A stretch of DNA of 64,000 bases from positions 1,488,001 to 1,552,000 of the forward strand of contig JAVLRN010000012.1 in the NCBI GenBank assembly GCA_032821775.1. The letters run 5' to 3'. The position numbers and the translations under genes are program-made. The stretch's first letter is position 1. Each line of letters opens with the position of its first letter. The stretch comes from Sanguinoderma infundibulare (taxonomy: Eukaryota; Basidiomycota; Agaricomycetes; Polyporales; Polyporaceae). Shown one piece after another: positions 1-12,100 of the stretch. Under the pieces are notes generated by a model. That model saw only the letters and a list, made by a program, of their open reading frames with translations. It made no database searches and was not told the DNA's origin.

Positions 1-365
1 ATACCGGGGGCACTTCTCCCGGGGCGACCCAGAAGAGGTTGTGCAGATCGACGAGGGCGGCTGGGGCGCGTTCGGCTGTCCGCAAGGTGGTCTGCAGGTC
101 TGGGTCAGGACCGAGAGTGACGATGGCTTGGAGTAGCGCGAGGTGGTGCAGATTTAGATTGGTGGATAGTGATACTATGATACATTTTTGGCTAATTGGG
201 ACACCATGGACAACACTAAGATAACAACAGTACGACGATGAGAGAGACCCAGTACGGGTGAGAAGGTCGTCATAGGGTTCGTGGTATGAAGGTAACGAGG
301 GTATGTCAAAGGTCAAGTACGGAAAACCTGATATAGATTACACAACGATCCGGTAGCACACGCTG
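1..365. other. Left edge, no gene assigned
   Basis: This is the stretch beyond the 3' end of the sugar transporter. The minus strand is open from about 190 to 1 and reads as a leucine/proline-rich peptide containing LVDLHNLFWVAPGEVPPV. That could be an exon of a gene continuing out of the window. No start codon or splice site could be fixed and no family was recognised, so it is not called as a gene. Confidence 0.2.
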
Positions 366-2940
366 TCATAATGCTTCAAACATCGGACTTTGGGAGTTCA
401 TCGAACGCGCCTCGTCGTCGCACCTGTTCGTCGTCATGCTCCGGCTGCTGACGCGCTTCGTGTCGCGGAGCGCGACGATGTCCGCGACGGTGCTCTTCTC
501 GTGCTCTACCCAGATGCCGGGGCCACGAGAAGCGAGTGGCCGCGACATCGTCGCCGCCTCTCCGCCCTGCTGCATGAGTACGTGGGGTTGCTGCTCGCCA
601 TCAAAGAGTGCTGCAGTCTCCTCGAGCGTGCGGCCCTTTGTCTCGATGATGTAGCAGACCACGAAGACGAGCTCTATGATGAGCCAGCCGCAGTAGACGA
701 GGTACTGGAGAAGATCCTCAGCGGGCGTGATGGATGCGAGCGTAGATTATGAAAGCGACTCACGTACTTCCACCCGAGCGCATCCAAAGCCCACGGGTTC
801 ACGAATTGGTTGAACGCGAGTGTTAAGGAGACGACAAAGTTCTGATGGAAGCAGGAGCAGCGTCAGGATGGGTTGGCTGTAGCCAACGTAGAGAACGTTG
901 ACAAAGCGACACTCACCATAACAGCGAAGCCCTTCGCCCGAATGTTGAACGGCAGGATCTCCAGCGTGTATGCGACCAGCATCGGTGTGTAGGCGACGTC
1001 ATAGAAGAAGTAGAAGATGAAAATAAACGGGATGGTAGCTGCGTGCTGTCGAATCAACGCCACGAGGCGTAGAAGAGGCGCGAAAACGGACCGCACCTTT
1101 TGCTGCCGCCTTGTCGTCCATGGTGTTGAAAAGAGCGGTAGTCAGCGTCCAGACGCCAAAGTCTGTGTTACACGTGTCAGGTTCCTCGTCCGCAGGAACG
1201 CAATAACAAGAAAGGCTGAAGCCATACCGATGAGCATGCCGACATTGGAGATTATAAAGAGTGTTCTGCGGCCAAGCTTATCTACCAGTAACGCGCCGGA
1301 CATGGCTGCGACTAGATTCCACACTTGAAGCCCACCGTTGATTGCTGCCTTGGTGCCGGCGTCCTTGATTCCGACGCCCTCCAGTACCAAGTTGATATAG
1401 TACGAAACGAGACCGTTTCCGCTGCAGGAGCATCAGTATGTTATGAGCCACAGAGCCGGAACCACGGACCTCCATTGGGAGAAAACGGCCAGGGAGATAA
1501 TGATCGCCATCCGCTTCCGGTTCCCCGGCGTCGCAAAGAGGGTCGTGAAGGACGTGCTGTGCGCGGCCTCCTTCTCAAGCTTGAGAGCGTGCCGGATTTG
1601 GGCCATCTCAAACATGATGAGCGGGTCCCGCTCGTCATGCGTGAGCGAGTGGTAGCGCGCGAGCACACTGGCAGCCTTCGACTCCTGCATCCAGTTCCAA
1701 TCGGGGTCAGAAGAACGCCGCGATGCCCGAGACAAACAGAGAGAGAGTTCTGCAAGGAAGCACGCACCCGGCCCTTGGCCACAAGGAATCGAGGGGATTC
1801 TGGGACGGCCCTGCGCGGGGGTTGTGCTGCGTGAGCGGCGCTCCGTTAATGTCCGCACCGAAGCCGAAGCGCACCAGATCAAGAGTATCTGCAGCACTGG
1901 CCCGATCGCCTGCACGAGGGTCGGGACTCTCCACGACCAAACCGTGTGGCCTGCGCCTTCGTACGCGCCGAAGCACGTCCACGCCGCTTTAAGTTTCGGA
2001 AGCAGGAAGCGCGACACGGTCAGCTGATCTGCTCGGATCGCCTGAGGGGAGAAGCCACACGTACAGATGATGCTACCAAAATACCACGACGCGTTGTACA
2101 TCGAAGTCAGCTTGCCGCGCTATATCGGGGCCCGTAGTGAGCATGACTCGGCCGAACGGAGCACATGGAGTCCCGTACTTGTGTGGGGTAGGCCAGCTCG
2201 GTGATCAGTAGGGGAGCCGCACCGAGCACGAAAGTGAGTCCGAAGCCGACTAGGCCGAGCGGTGAGCTCGGCATGCAGGATCAAGCAAAAGGCAGGACGC
2301 ACTAATGCCTCGTGCTCCGATGAACATGCCAATCGACGTCGCTGAGCTCTGGAGGGCCACGCCGGCCAGCATGACGACAGCGCCGATAAAGAGGGTCGGT
2401 CTTCGGCCTAGAATGTCTGCCGAAAATGGAGTGAATGGGAGTCCCTATGATATGGACGAGCTTTAGTGACAGCGGACCAGGCGGACATAGATCTGCAGGA
2501 CGACGTACGGCAATGGAGCCGATGACCTGAGCGGCGCTGATAAGGCCTACGCGGACGCTTTAAATCAGTCTGGGAATCAGGACGTCCATGCCTCTGCGCA
2601 CCCAATGTCTTTCCGTTGGGATGGTCAAAGAACTCCTGCCAAGCAGGTAAAATCTGCAGCCCTACATTCCGAACCTCAGATGAGAAACCATTGAAGCGAT
2701 ATATCGTGAGGGAGGGCGTACCATTCACTAAAGAAGAATCGAGACCATTGATTGAAGCGGTCAATAGGGGAAGGAGGAGAATAAGGTTGAGGACGCGGAT
2801 GCCTGATCATGTCACACAGTCGCGGTCAGGGTCAGCGTATGTCGCGCATACAATCATGTTTGCTCGTACTCACTGGGATTCCTCCACCAGGCACCTCGGT
2901 GAATGAAGTCGATCACAGTCCATTCTGGAGGGGAGGGCAT
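366..2940 (-). CDS. MFS sugar/H+ symporter, lactose-permease type
   Basis: Twelve-helix sugar transporter of the major facilitator superfamily, expected in the plasma membrane; the substrate (lactose, cellodextrin or hexose) cannot be told from sequence. Fifteen exons: 2940-2874, 2802-2722, 2661-2602, 2546-2509, 2444-2303, 2249-2179, 2119-2065, 1986-1875, 1810-1768, 1684-1470, 1421-1228, 1162-1097, 1038-917, 841-764, 704-366. All phases close to give 560 residues. Family signatures are NGLDSS in helix 1, ADILGRRP after helix 2, PESPRFLVAKGR before the central loop, DKLGRR and the C-terminal ETKGRTLEE. Single reading frames look broken, but every break is a 45-80 nt intron. The start at 2940 gives a short cytosolic N-terminus (MPSPPEWTVIDF); an upstream open frame to 3232 was not used. 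Family assignment is firm, substrate is not. Confidence 0.9.
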
Positions 2941-4721
2941 CCTCGCTCGCGAAGGGGGAAGCGTGCGTCTGGTCAGGGCCTCGGGGAGCGGGCGTCGGTA
3001 CTAATAGTAGTCGGGGCAGAAGAGGGGAACCATCGGCGTGCACATGAGAACAAGCGAAGCCTGCACTATATACTTGACTGAATGCCTGCTTGGTGGGATT
3101 CGCCACTGCGCGCGCGACCGCATCCGCCTGCGTTCGCGCCTGCTCTTTTCGGACTAGCTCCAAGAGGCATCTGGGGAATACTTGGGGCATTGCGGGGTAG
3201 CGGTCAGGCACACGACCACAACCCGGCCTCATTGGGAGCTCTCATCGTCTCCCGTGCAGAGGGTTGGGCGGCGACGCGGAAAAACGCCGGGTGGTGTCGT
3301 GGACGTTAGGGCGCATCTGATGGGAGTAAGGCTTGGAGGCCAGGCTGGTCAGGGTGGGTCAGGTATGCAAGCCTTGGGTGGCTCGCCGGGGAAACTTCGC
3401 AAACAGAGGCCCTAAGGTCGGCGGGTGGCTAGCAGGTCCTATCGCGGTGATCCCGGCGCTGTATTTGGGCTGGTGGCCATAAGTACCTAGGTCGTTCAGT
3501 TTTCCTCTCGTTCAGCTTCCTCGTCACGTTGCTGCTTAGACCTGCCATATCGCTGTTAGTCGGCCGTCAGGCGCGACATTTGATGTGAGAGCCAGTTCCT
3601 ACGGCCACTCTCACCGTATCCACTTGCCGACCTCGGAGCGTTTTGTGACAGAACAGTATGTCAGAGTTCGCAAGTCCGAAAGAGGAGGATAGCATAACAA
3701 AGCGCATATAGGCAGGTCTTCCGACGGAGTTAAAGAACACACGGCGGAACGACCAGGCCATCGTGCCAAGCACCACACCTTCCCGAACTAGAGCCCTGAA
3801 TGCTGTCCCTGGCTTGTCCTACGGGTTCTTGGTGACGTACTGTGGTATGTTGCCTAAACATACAGAGTTGAAGGACTTAAGAGGGTTCCGTTTTCCACCG
3901 CCAGGCTACCATCACCAAGGGCCTGTGATGGAAGCCCGGCGAATAAAATCGGGGCCGGTCAACTGAACATGTCGCTGCGCTCTTGTGCGCTCATGATATT
4001 CTCCGGGACCACAAGCCAGGGGGGGCCGCAGCTCAGAACTTCCAGAGGGAGATCTGAAGAACTCACAATGTCTGAGCTCTCGGTCTTCGGAGATCCGGCT
4101 GTTGAAAGCATGGTGCATTATGGGCCATCTGACGACGAACAGCATCATTCAAGAGCAGAAGGAGAAGGGAAAAGAGGCAAAAGCGTCCGCAGCTTCTCGA
4201 TGCTCGACGATGGGAAGCGGCACCGGCACTCGCCGCGGTCCGACGCGGAATTCGGCAGACACCGACAGAAAACGAGCCTCCGAAGAGCAAGTGCTTGGGC
4301 ACACTTGCATACCCACTGTTTGCAACCGGCTGTAATATTGTCAGAATATAGATCTAGAGACTCGAAGGTTTTCGGATGATCAGGATGGCTGACTCAACAG
4401 CTGCCATACGCACTCGGGCCCTCCTCCAAGTCGCCGTCCGACGCTCATTCCAGGCTCGACGATCCATGCCAGAGCCAACTCAGGGTTGCCAGTAATGCGA
4501 CGTATTTGAAGATATGTGGAAATTCGAGAATACAAACAGAGATAACGTTACACGTAGGACGGAACATACGCTACATCATGATGAATAACTACTAACGAAA
4601 GCATGAGCACAGCAAACCATACACTGCTGACCGGAATCATCGCCGAACGGTCCAGAGGAGCCATCAGCCTAGGGTAATCGGGGAGATATCTGAAGGGTAT
4701 GTTTTATCGAAGCAACGAGTC
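2941..4721. other. Intergenic, 1.8 kb
   Basis: Upstream region of the sugar transporter and downstream of the TDP2-like gene. Short frames are open on both strands, the longest being 136 codons on plus at 3969-4379. They overlap one another and lack family similarity and splice structure. No coding gene, RNA gene or repeat is supported here. Confidence 0.5.
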
Positions 4722-6141
4722 CTACATCGACAGATCAGAACTAAGGTGAGAATCGTCATTTTGTCGCAGGGTAATCGTGGTCAGGAGCCCGTAATGGTCG
4801 CTCGCCCACTGCCCGCGTTTTGTCTTGAGCCCCTTCCCGATGACCTTCACCGGCTGCACGACGAGCTCAGGGGAGGGAGTGTAGAATATGCGATCCAGCC
4901 TCCCAGGCGGGAACCGCGACACGGGCTGGTACCCCCAAGTGTCCGACTCGGGCCCGTCGGTGCCAGCATCGTGCAGCCCTGCAAGGTCGTGTATGCGCTG
5001 GTCTGCGGGTCGAATCATGTTCATGTCACCTCCCACAATCCCAGCGTCGATCCCCGGTTGCCGCAGCATGTCCGCGATAGCACAGAGTTGTGCCGGGCGC
5101 GCAGGCTGCCCATCCGGGAGCGACTCGAGGTGCGTGTTGGCGATGCGGACCACGTAATTCTTCCTGCGGTTCGCATTAGCGTCCGCGGACCGCAGCGAGA
5201 CGTCGACGAGGATGGCGGCACGGCCCATCCTCGTGCGGTGGAACTGCAGCATCTGCGCGCTCTCGATCCGGGCGTGGCGCGAGACGAGGGTGGCGAGGCC
5301 GTAAGAAGCCTGCCAGCGCAGCGTGTTGGGGGGCGAGATGACGAAGTGCTCGCGCACCCAGCGGTTCTCGAGGATCTGCGCGAAGCTCGCCTCATCGAGC
5401 TCCTGCAGCAGGATCGCGCTCGGCTGCGGGTGCTTGGTGAGCACGACCTTTTTGAGGTGGTCGAGGATGCAGGACACTCGGCCGGCAGTGTCTTCGGCCA
5501 TGAAGTCCACGTTCCAGGACACGATCCTCATGTGGAGGACGGGAAGGGATGGAGGATCGTATTTGGTCGTCCAGCGTGAGTCTTCTGGTGAGAACGCCTT
5601 GACCCGGAGGTCACGAATGGTGTCGTTTTCCATAGTGTAGGTGCCGTAAGCGTCCTCGTCTCGGTCGGAGTCAGAGCGGGAGGAGTCGACGGGGGATGAA
5701 AGGGCGCCGGAGAAAGGTGAGGGGTGCGTAGGGCTATCTGGGGAGCTTGGCTCGGACGGTCCGAACTATATACACACGGGTCAGTCAGTGGGTGGCGCAG
5801 AAGAGCGGAACTGAATGCCTACATTATCGTCGACGCCTGGTTTGGCCTCGCCTTCTTGTGGCGGATCTTGGTCAGACTCGACCGCATTTATCGCCTGTGT
5901 GTCCTCGACGGTCGTGGTAGGCTGATCGTCGACGATGGCGGTGGAGGAGACTGAATGAGAAAATCATCGCCGGTGAGTAGCGTTTGGAAAGAGAGCAGCC
6001 GATAAAGTTCAGACCTGCTGGGTTCTGGCCCGACATGTGAACTTTCTGAGCGCGTGGGCGAATCGACGGGGCGGTGGGAGCGAGCTTGGCGAGCGCACCC
6101 ACAAAGGTCCTGAGGCGGCTGCCCATCAACTGGGAGCCCAA
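4722..6141 (-). CDS. TDP2-like endonuclease/exonuclease/phosphatase protein
   Basis: Member of the Mg-dependent endonuclease/exonuclease/phosphatase fold, closest in motif spacing to tyrosyl-DNA phosphodiesterase 2, which removes topoisomerase II peptides from DNA 5' ends. Three exons: 6141-6015, 5950-5823, 5765-4722 (432 residues). Catalytic motifs in order: SWNVDF (Asn about 170), LLQELDE (Glu about 207), NTHLES, GGDMN and ASDHYGL near the C-terminus. The first 130 residues have no domain. They comprise an Arg/Ala-rich leader with an internal Met (MSGQNPA) and an acidic Ser/Pro linker. The final exon alone has an in-frame Met at 5633, but the upstream exons join in phase with good donors and a CTGAC branch site. 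The physiological substrate is inferred from family only. Confidence 0.85.
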
Positions 6142-7029
6142 GGAAAGCCCCAGTGAGCAGAGAGGTTAGATTGGTGACTTTCGCTTAGCCGCCGAAACGC
6201 ACTGTTTTTGGACCACGTGTCACCGGTGCGGACGGGACTAGGGTCATTGCGCACTGTGGTGGTTGAACTCGCATCTAACCTGCAGTTTTGCGTCAGGACC
6301 GTACGGTATACTTACCCCACTGAACAGACGATATCGATGTGCGCCGGTTTCGTGTAACCAGAGATAAGCTACCAGTAAGTGTGGCTTGTGCGGGCCCAAG
6401 TGATTGAAATTTTACAAGCACTCCAGCGAGTGTCTGATGTGGGTTCTTTTGGAACAAAGTATAATGTGTCCAGACACCCTGGATCTAGAAAGAAGTCGGA
6501 TCGTGAGTGGTCGAAAAGCGCTGAGCGGTCTCATCTCATGGAAGCAATAGCAAAGACAGTTGGGAGTCGGGTCGAGGGCTCAGCTCATTGACAACTTGTA
6601 CGACGTAGAAACACCAAGTCATGGGCAGATCCCAGGCAAGTTGGAATGTTGGAGTCGTCTAGAGTGCAGCATCCCATAAGAGACCTGGCGACCTCAAGTC
6701 AGTGTACAATGTATGTTGTGGCGCGTTACTAGGGAACTCTATGAAGTGTAACTGGAACCAAGGACAGGCGTCCGATCGGAGCGCCGACGAAACAGCCACG
6801 CGAAGAGAACTCACGTGTGCCGATTTTTAGCAGGACGCGATCGTGTTTTGGGATTGAAATGCCGGTCCCGCAGGATTTTGTCAGACTGAGGCTCACCAAG
6901 CTGCTCTGTACGTTTACTCAGCCGGCTCGCACATTCTGGCGTCCATTCACGCGTTATAAAGCCACAGGACGGATTTCTGGGAGTGCGACACGTTCCCTTT
7001 CCCCACTGCACCACGCCTGATCTCTCAAA
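6142..7029. other. Intergenic / promoter region
   Basis: Sits between the 5' ends of the divergent TDP2-like and WD40 genes. The sequence GTTATAAAG at about 6953-6961, roughly 70 nt before the WD40 start, is a plausible TATA-like element. No coding gene is recognised. Confidence 0.4.
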
Positions 7030-8608
7030 ATGTCTACCAAACGCGTGGAGGACGATCACTTCGAGGAGGGAGGCGAAGACGGTCCCCAGGAAGATACATT
7101 CATCGACCCCAACGATGTCCTCGTCGAGGTCGTAGACGATGGCGACCATCCCATGGATGAAGACGATGGTGAGGACGGACACCCGTTAGAAGGTGGGCCT
7201 CATCCCGAGGACGAGATCGTATGGGAGGACAACTCGGTGCAGCACTTCCCCAATCACAAAGGCTCCGTCTTTGCCGTCTCCACCCATCCTACTGTGCAGC
7301 TTGCCGCGTCGGGAGGAGAGGACGATCTGGGATACATCTGGGACCTGTTAACTGGAGAAGAACTCGTCAAGCTCACCGGACACACCGATAGTGTTACCTC
7401 GACCGCGTTCAGCTCGGATGGGGAACTTGTTGCGACGGGCGGTATGGATGGCAAGGTTCGGATATGGAGGAGAGTAGGGAAGGAGGATTGGAGGAGATGG
7501 GAGTTCCTTACGGAGTTGACAGGTCCCGACGAAGTAATGGTAAGTCTTGCCGGCTTGCTTTCCGCGCGTCGAGGCACTCCCTGCAAAATCCTATTCTCGC
7601 GAAAGATATCCCCATTGCGCGTCGTTCGTCACCCACTCGATCAATCTTCACCAATTTTATCATACACGGATTACTGGAACGGACGATTAATTATTGGCTC
7701 TGACAGTGGTTGCGATGGCATCCTAAAGGCACAGTCTTGCTTGCGGGCTCAAATGACACCACCGTATGGTTATGGCAACGTGAGTGCACCAGTACTTTCA
7801 TGACCCACTCGCCACGTCCCGCTAACTTTAGTACTCAGTACCATCCGGCAACACCATGCAAGTCTTCGCAAGTCACGCCGGTCCCGTAAATTGCGGAGAC
7901 TTCACTCCCGACGGCAAGCGCATCATTACTGCCGACCAAGAAGGCACCCTCATCTTCTGGGATCCCCGCTCCCCGGCCCCCGTCTTCAAACTCACGCCAG
8001 AAGACCAGCGCTTCGCACTCGACGGCATCACCTCTCTCGCAGTCAACCCGGCATCCACCCTCGCGGTCGTGGGCGGCGCCGCCGGAGGCGTCCGCGTGAT
8101 CAGCCTGAACAAGGGCGAGGTCGTCGGCGCGCTCGCGGGCCACCAGGAAGGCGAGAGCGTGGAGGCAGTCGAGTTCGTCGAGCTCGCACCCCCAACGCCG
8201 TTGTCTGCTACCACCGCTGCTCCTGCGTCTGGCGGCGTTGTCGTGACCGGTGCTACTGACGGCAAGGCGTGCATATGGGATCTGGCCACGATGCGTCTAC
8301 GCGCGACGCTCGAACATGAGGTACGTGCCTTCCGCCCATGTCAGCGCTCGAGTCGTTTTCCGTTCTGATATGTTGCGCAGGATGCCGTCACGTCGCTGCA
8401 CCGCCTGCCGTCCCCTGGCAAGGGCCATCTTATCGTGTCGGCTTCGACGGACAAGGTTTTGCGAACATGGGACGCGCGAACAGGCACGCTCGTGCGAGAA
8501 CACAAGGGCCACAGTGGGCCTGTGTTGGCCGCGGCGCTTGGTATGGCCGGCGGGGTGGTTGTGAGCGCTGGAGATGAGGGTGTTTGCTTGGTGTTCCAGA
8601 CTGAGTAA
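7030..8608 (+). CDS. SQT1: WD40 protein, AAMP / Sqt1 orthologue
   Basis: Homologue of human AAMP and yeast Sqt1. Sqt1 is the dedicated chaperone that holds ribosomal protein uL16 (Rpl10) before its late loading onto 60S subunits. Four exons: 7030-7539, 7707-7779, 7839-8320, 8381-8608 (430 residues, the usual length of the family). The first 65 residues are strongly acidic (EDDHFEEGGEDGPQED and similar), as in AAMP and consistent with holding a basic ribosomal protein. Seven to eight WD repeats follow, for example GHTDSVTSTAFSSDGELVATGG and ADQEGTLIFWDP; the C-terminal blade ends at VCLVFQTE. Exon 2 is only 73 nt and supplies WLRWHPKG, so it is easily missed. Intron phases close exactly. Confidence 0.9.
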
Positions 8609-9177
8609 GTTCGACGGCCGGGGGAGGAACGAGAAAACTTGAAGCAGTCATGATGTATCGCTACGACATCTGTATTTTGCGAACACCGGCCGATAAACGC
8701 TAGATAAATAGTCTATGATATCCTTATTATGTGATGTGAAAACTCATGGCATGATCCTTCGCGTATGCATGCTGAAGGTCTCTTGCCGTAGCCACAGATG
8801 TCAGATGTGTGGCCACTGAAAGAAAGCTTGCTATATCGGGAGCGGCAATCATCGAGTTCAATAACTTGACGCTCAACGTGCCGTGCTTCTTGCCCACGGA
8901 CCACTGCCGCAGCACCGATTGGCCTCTCATGGTACAGCAACAAGCTTCACAATATACCTATAGAGTACTCTGGACTGCTGCAGCAACTTCTCTATGAACA
9001 GCGGACAGGCTGCTGTCCAGCTGTCAAGCCGGGTGATCACGCATTGTAGGGACAAACGCCGCTTTGCCCTTCTTTCTTTCACTCCGTAGCACCGTCATAT
9101 AAGACGATCGTCCACTTGAACGCCACTTCATTTGACAGCCCACCTCGCACTCTCTCACTCCAGTGCACCCCTCCATC
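8609..9177. other. Intergenic, WD40 to RdRP
   Basis: Holds the 3' region of the WD40 gene and the promoter of the RdRP gene. The 60 bases before the RdRP start are C/T-rich, typical of fungal 5' leaders. No gene is seen. Confidence 0.4.
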
Positions 9178-12100
9178 ATGAACATTCAGATCGAAGACAT
9201 CCCGTCACGGGCAACAAAATGGGAGGTGAAGGAGGCCTTCGCTCAAGTTTTGCACGGCCACCCGGAGTTCTTTGAACCACACGTGTTTAATCCCCGGAAA
9301 GTGTGAGTGCAGGATAATATTACGCTTCGAAGATAGCCGCTGACCAGTCTCGATGTCTATCCTAGCAACTTTGAAATCACCTTCGAAGCGAGCCACAATG
9401 GTCTCCCAGGCCCCACCAAAGGCAAGGGGACCCTCACCTTACCCGACACGATCACGGGTGAGAAGTTCTTCAGATGGGCCACCCGGCGCGGCAACCGCGT
9501 TGTCGTCCTTGGTCGTAAATTGTGGATCTGCAAGAGCGAGGAGAGAGTGAAACGTGGTCTTGTCGAGGCGCTGAACAAGACTCCGTACCTCGACCCGAAG
9601 GAGCAGGCGGAGAGGGAAGAAAAGCTTGACAGGATACGACAGATTCGCATCATCCTCGATGCGATCCAGCTTGGTGTGTACTTTCACCGCCCAGAGGATC
9701 CGAGCACGGCGAACAGGCAGTTCTCCATCGAGTACGAAGTTTCGAGGGAGGACACAATCACTGGAGAATTGCTATACGACTACGATCACAAGTTGCTCAG
9801 AGTTGAGGTGCGTTCAGCTCGGTCGGTGCTGGAGAAGAGGATGTGTCCCACTAAAATATCGTCGAATAGATGGGAGATTGCGTTAAGGACGACAAGGTGG
9901 AGCACATCGTCATCGACCTCGCCAACATCAAGAAGAGCGCCTATGGCCCCGAAAACGGACAGTCTTGTGAGTTGGCATTCTTTGTCAGTGGCTGAGTTCC
10001 GCTGACACAAGACGTCCCCGGTAGACGTCTGTTTCGAGCTCTGGCAACCTGCTCGCCTTGAGCGGCAGCCTCGGCATCGGGCGTACACTGGCGACCGGCG
10101 CAAGGACGCCCGCGACTTCCGGGAGAGGCTCCCTCATCTCGGCGGCGACCATGAGTCCATCGCCCCGTTCGCATTCCAGATTCGGCTCGTTGTCTCTGAC
10201 TCCCGTGCCCATCGCGACTTCAAGAGACTATGCGAGGAGGCGAGCATCCGGGCGCCCTCGAAGGTTCAGATCAGCGTCAGCCCATGCGGTTTCTTCAGCC
10301 CAGACAACCTCAAGGTTACTCGCCAGTGGATAACGTCCTACGAGTGGCCCGTCCGCTTCCAGCTCGAGGCTCTCATCCGCAGCGGGCTCGCCCACACCGA
10401 GGATGTGTTCGCGATATGCGACACCGTCTCAACGTTGATACGGATCAACGGGATAGACTTCGCGGCCGACTTCCTGCGGCGGTGGTCGGAGAAGCTTCGC
10501 TCGAAGACCAACGGGGAGACGGTCGTGCACTGTCTCAAGAAGGCCTTGTCGGACGAGCAGAAAGACACCGCCGCATCGCTTACGGATGCGGAGGACTCTC
10601 CGCGGACGAGGGGATCGGTGAAGTGTGCCCACGCGATCGTCACCCCGACGCGGGTGCTGCTGGAGGGACCGTACGACACGCAGAGCAACCGCGTGATCCG
10701 CAGGTACTACGAGTACCGTGACTACTTCATCCGCGTCGAGTTCCGGGAGGAGAACCGCTTGCATTTCCGCTGGCCGATCGAGGTGCGTGTCGCCGATGAC
10801 CGTTCTGCCTTCATTTTCATTGTATACTAAGTGCGTGTAAATGTTGATTTTTTTGCGCCAGGTGAACGGGCGTTCGCTGATCGAGCAACGCTTCGGCAAG
10901 ATCCTCAAGCAGGGGCTCGAGATCGCCGACCGCACCTTCCGTTTCCTGGGCTACTCGACGTCCGGGCTGCGCGAGCACACGGTCTGGTTCATGGCCGACT
11001 TCACCCATCCCGTCGAGGGCCTGGTGACTGCGGAGCGGATCCGCAGCGGTCTCGGTGACTTCTCCTCTTGCATCAGGCAACCGTCGAAGTACGCGGCCAG
11101 GATCGCACAGGCGTTCAGCGGGACGGACCCGTCCTACAAGATTCAATTTGGGCAGTGGGAGGAGGGCGTCGAGGACCTTGGCGAGGACCCGTACGAGTTC
11201 ACGGACGGGCAGGGCACGATCTCCGCGGAACTACGGGATCGCATCTGGGACGTGCTTTGCGAAGCATGGCCGGACAAGAGGAAGCTGCTCCTCAAGCCGT
11301 CTGCGGTGCGTAGTATTCCTGGCTTTTGCGTCAGCTGGCTGTGTCGAAGCTGATTCTTCCTCTCAGTTCCAGATCCGGTTCTTGGGTAAGCTGAACTTTG
11401 CGTGACGCGTTATGAATGCTAACTGTTCTTTGCAGGATGCAAGGGCATCGTCGTCGTCGATGAAGGTTTGGAAGGAATTCGCATGCGTCTCCGCAACTCA
11501 ATGAAGAAGTTCCACGTCGACAGCCCGAAGGAGGCCGAGATTGAGATCGCGAAGGCGTTCATCAAGCCTGGTCCGGCGAGGCTTTGTCGGTTCGTACCAT
11601 TCCAGCCAGCTGAAAGCGCGTAACACTGTTAGATACTGAGGACATTTGACATTTGATCAGACCTCTCATCGCTGTCCTCGAAGACCGTGGCGTGTCCAAG
11701 AAGGCCTTCTTAGAGCTCCAGGAGACAGCAAAGCTCGCGACAGTCACCGCGCGCGACACAATGGAGAAAACGATCGCGCTCCTCCGGGACAACGACCTCG
11801 GCAACGTCTTCGGGCTCCGCTCGATCCTCCAGCACCTCAAGGACGCGGGCATGGGTATGGAGAAGGAGTACCCTCGGCCGAAACACAGGCTCGACAACGA
11901 GTTCTTGAAGCACGTCGTGAAGTTCGCGCAGACGAACGTGCTGAGCGAGATCAAGCACGACGCGCGCATCAAGATCTTGCGGCCGCGCGAGGACGACCCG
12001 TCCAAGCTCGAGCCGGCGGCGTACCAGCTGGTCGGGTGCGCGGACGAAGGGCCGGCGTACATCAAGGAGGGGGAGAAGCCCGAGGACGTGTTGTGTTTGG

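Noticed and set aside
366..2940. Sugar transporter as a frameshifted pseudogene
   Set aside because: Each apparent frame break coincides with a GT..AG intron of 45-80 nt, and joining fifteen exons gives an intact 560-residue transporter.
2870..3232. Upstream minus frame as N-terminal extension of the transporter
   Set aside because: The exon beginning MPSPPEWTV at 2940 gives a normal N-terminus; the upstream frame lies in a different phase and needs an unsupported intron.
4746..5579. 277-codon plus-strand ORF opposite the TDP2-like gene
   Set aside because: Shadow frame; the minus strand carries all catalytic motifs.
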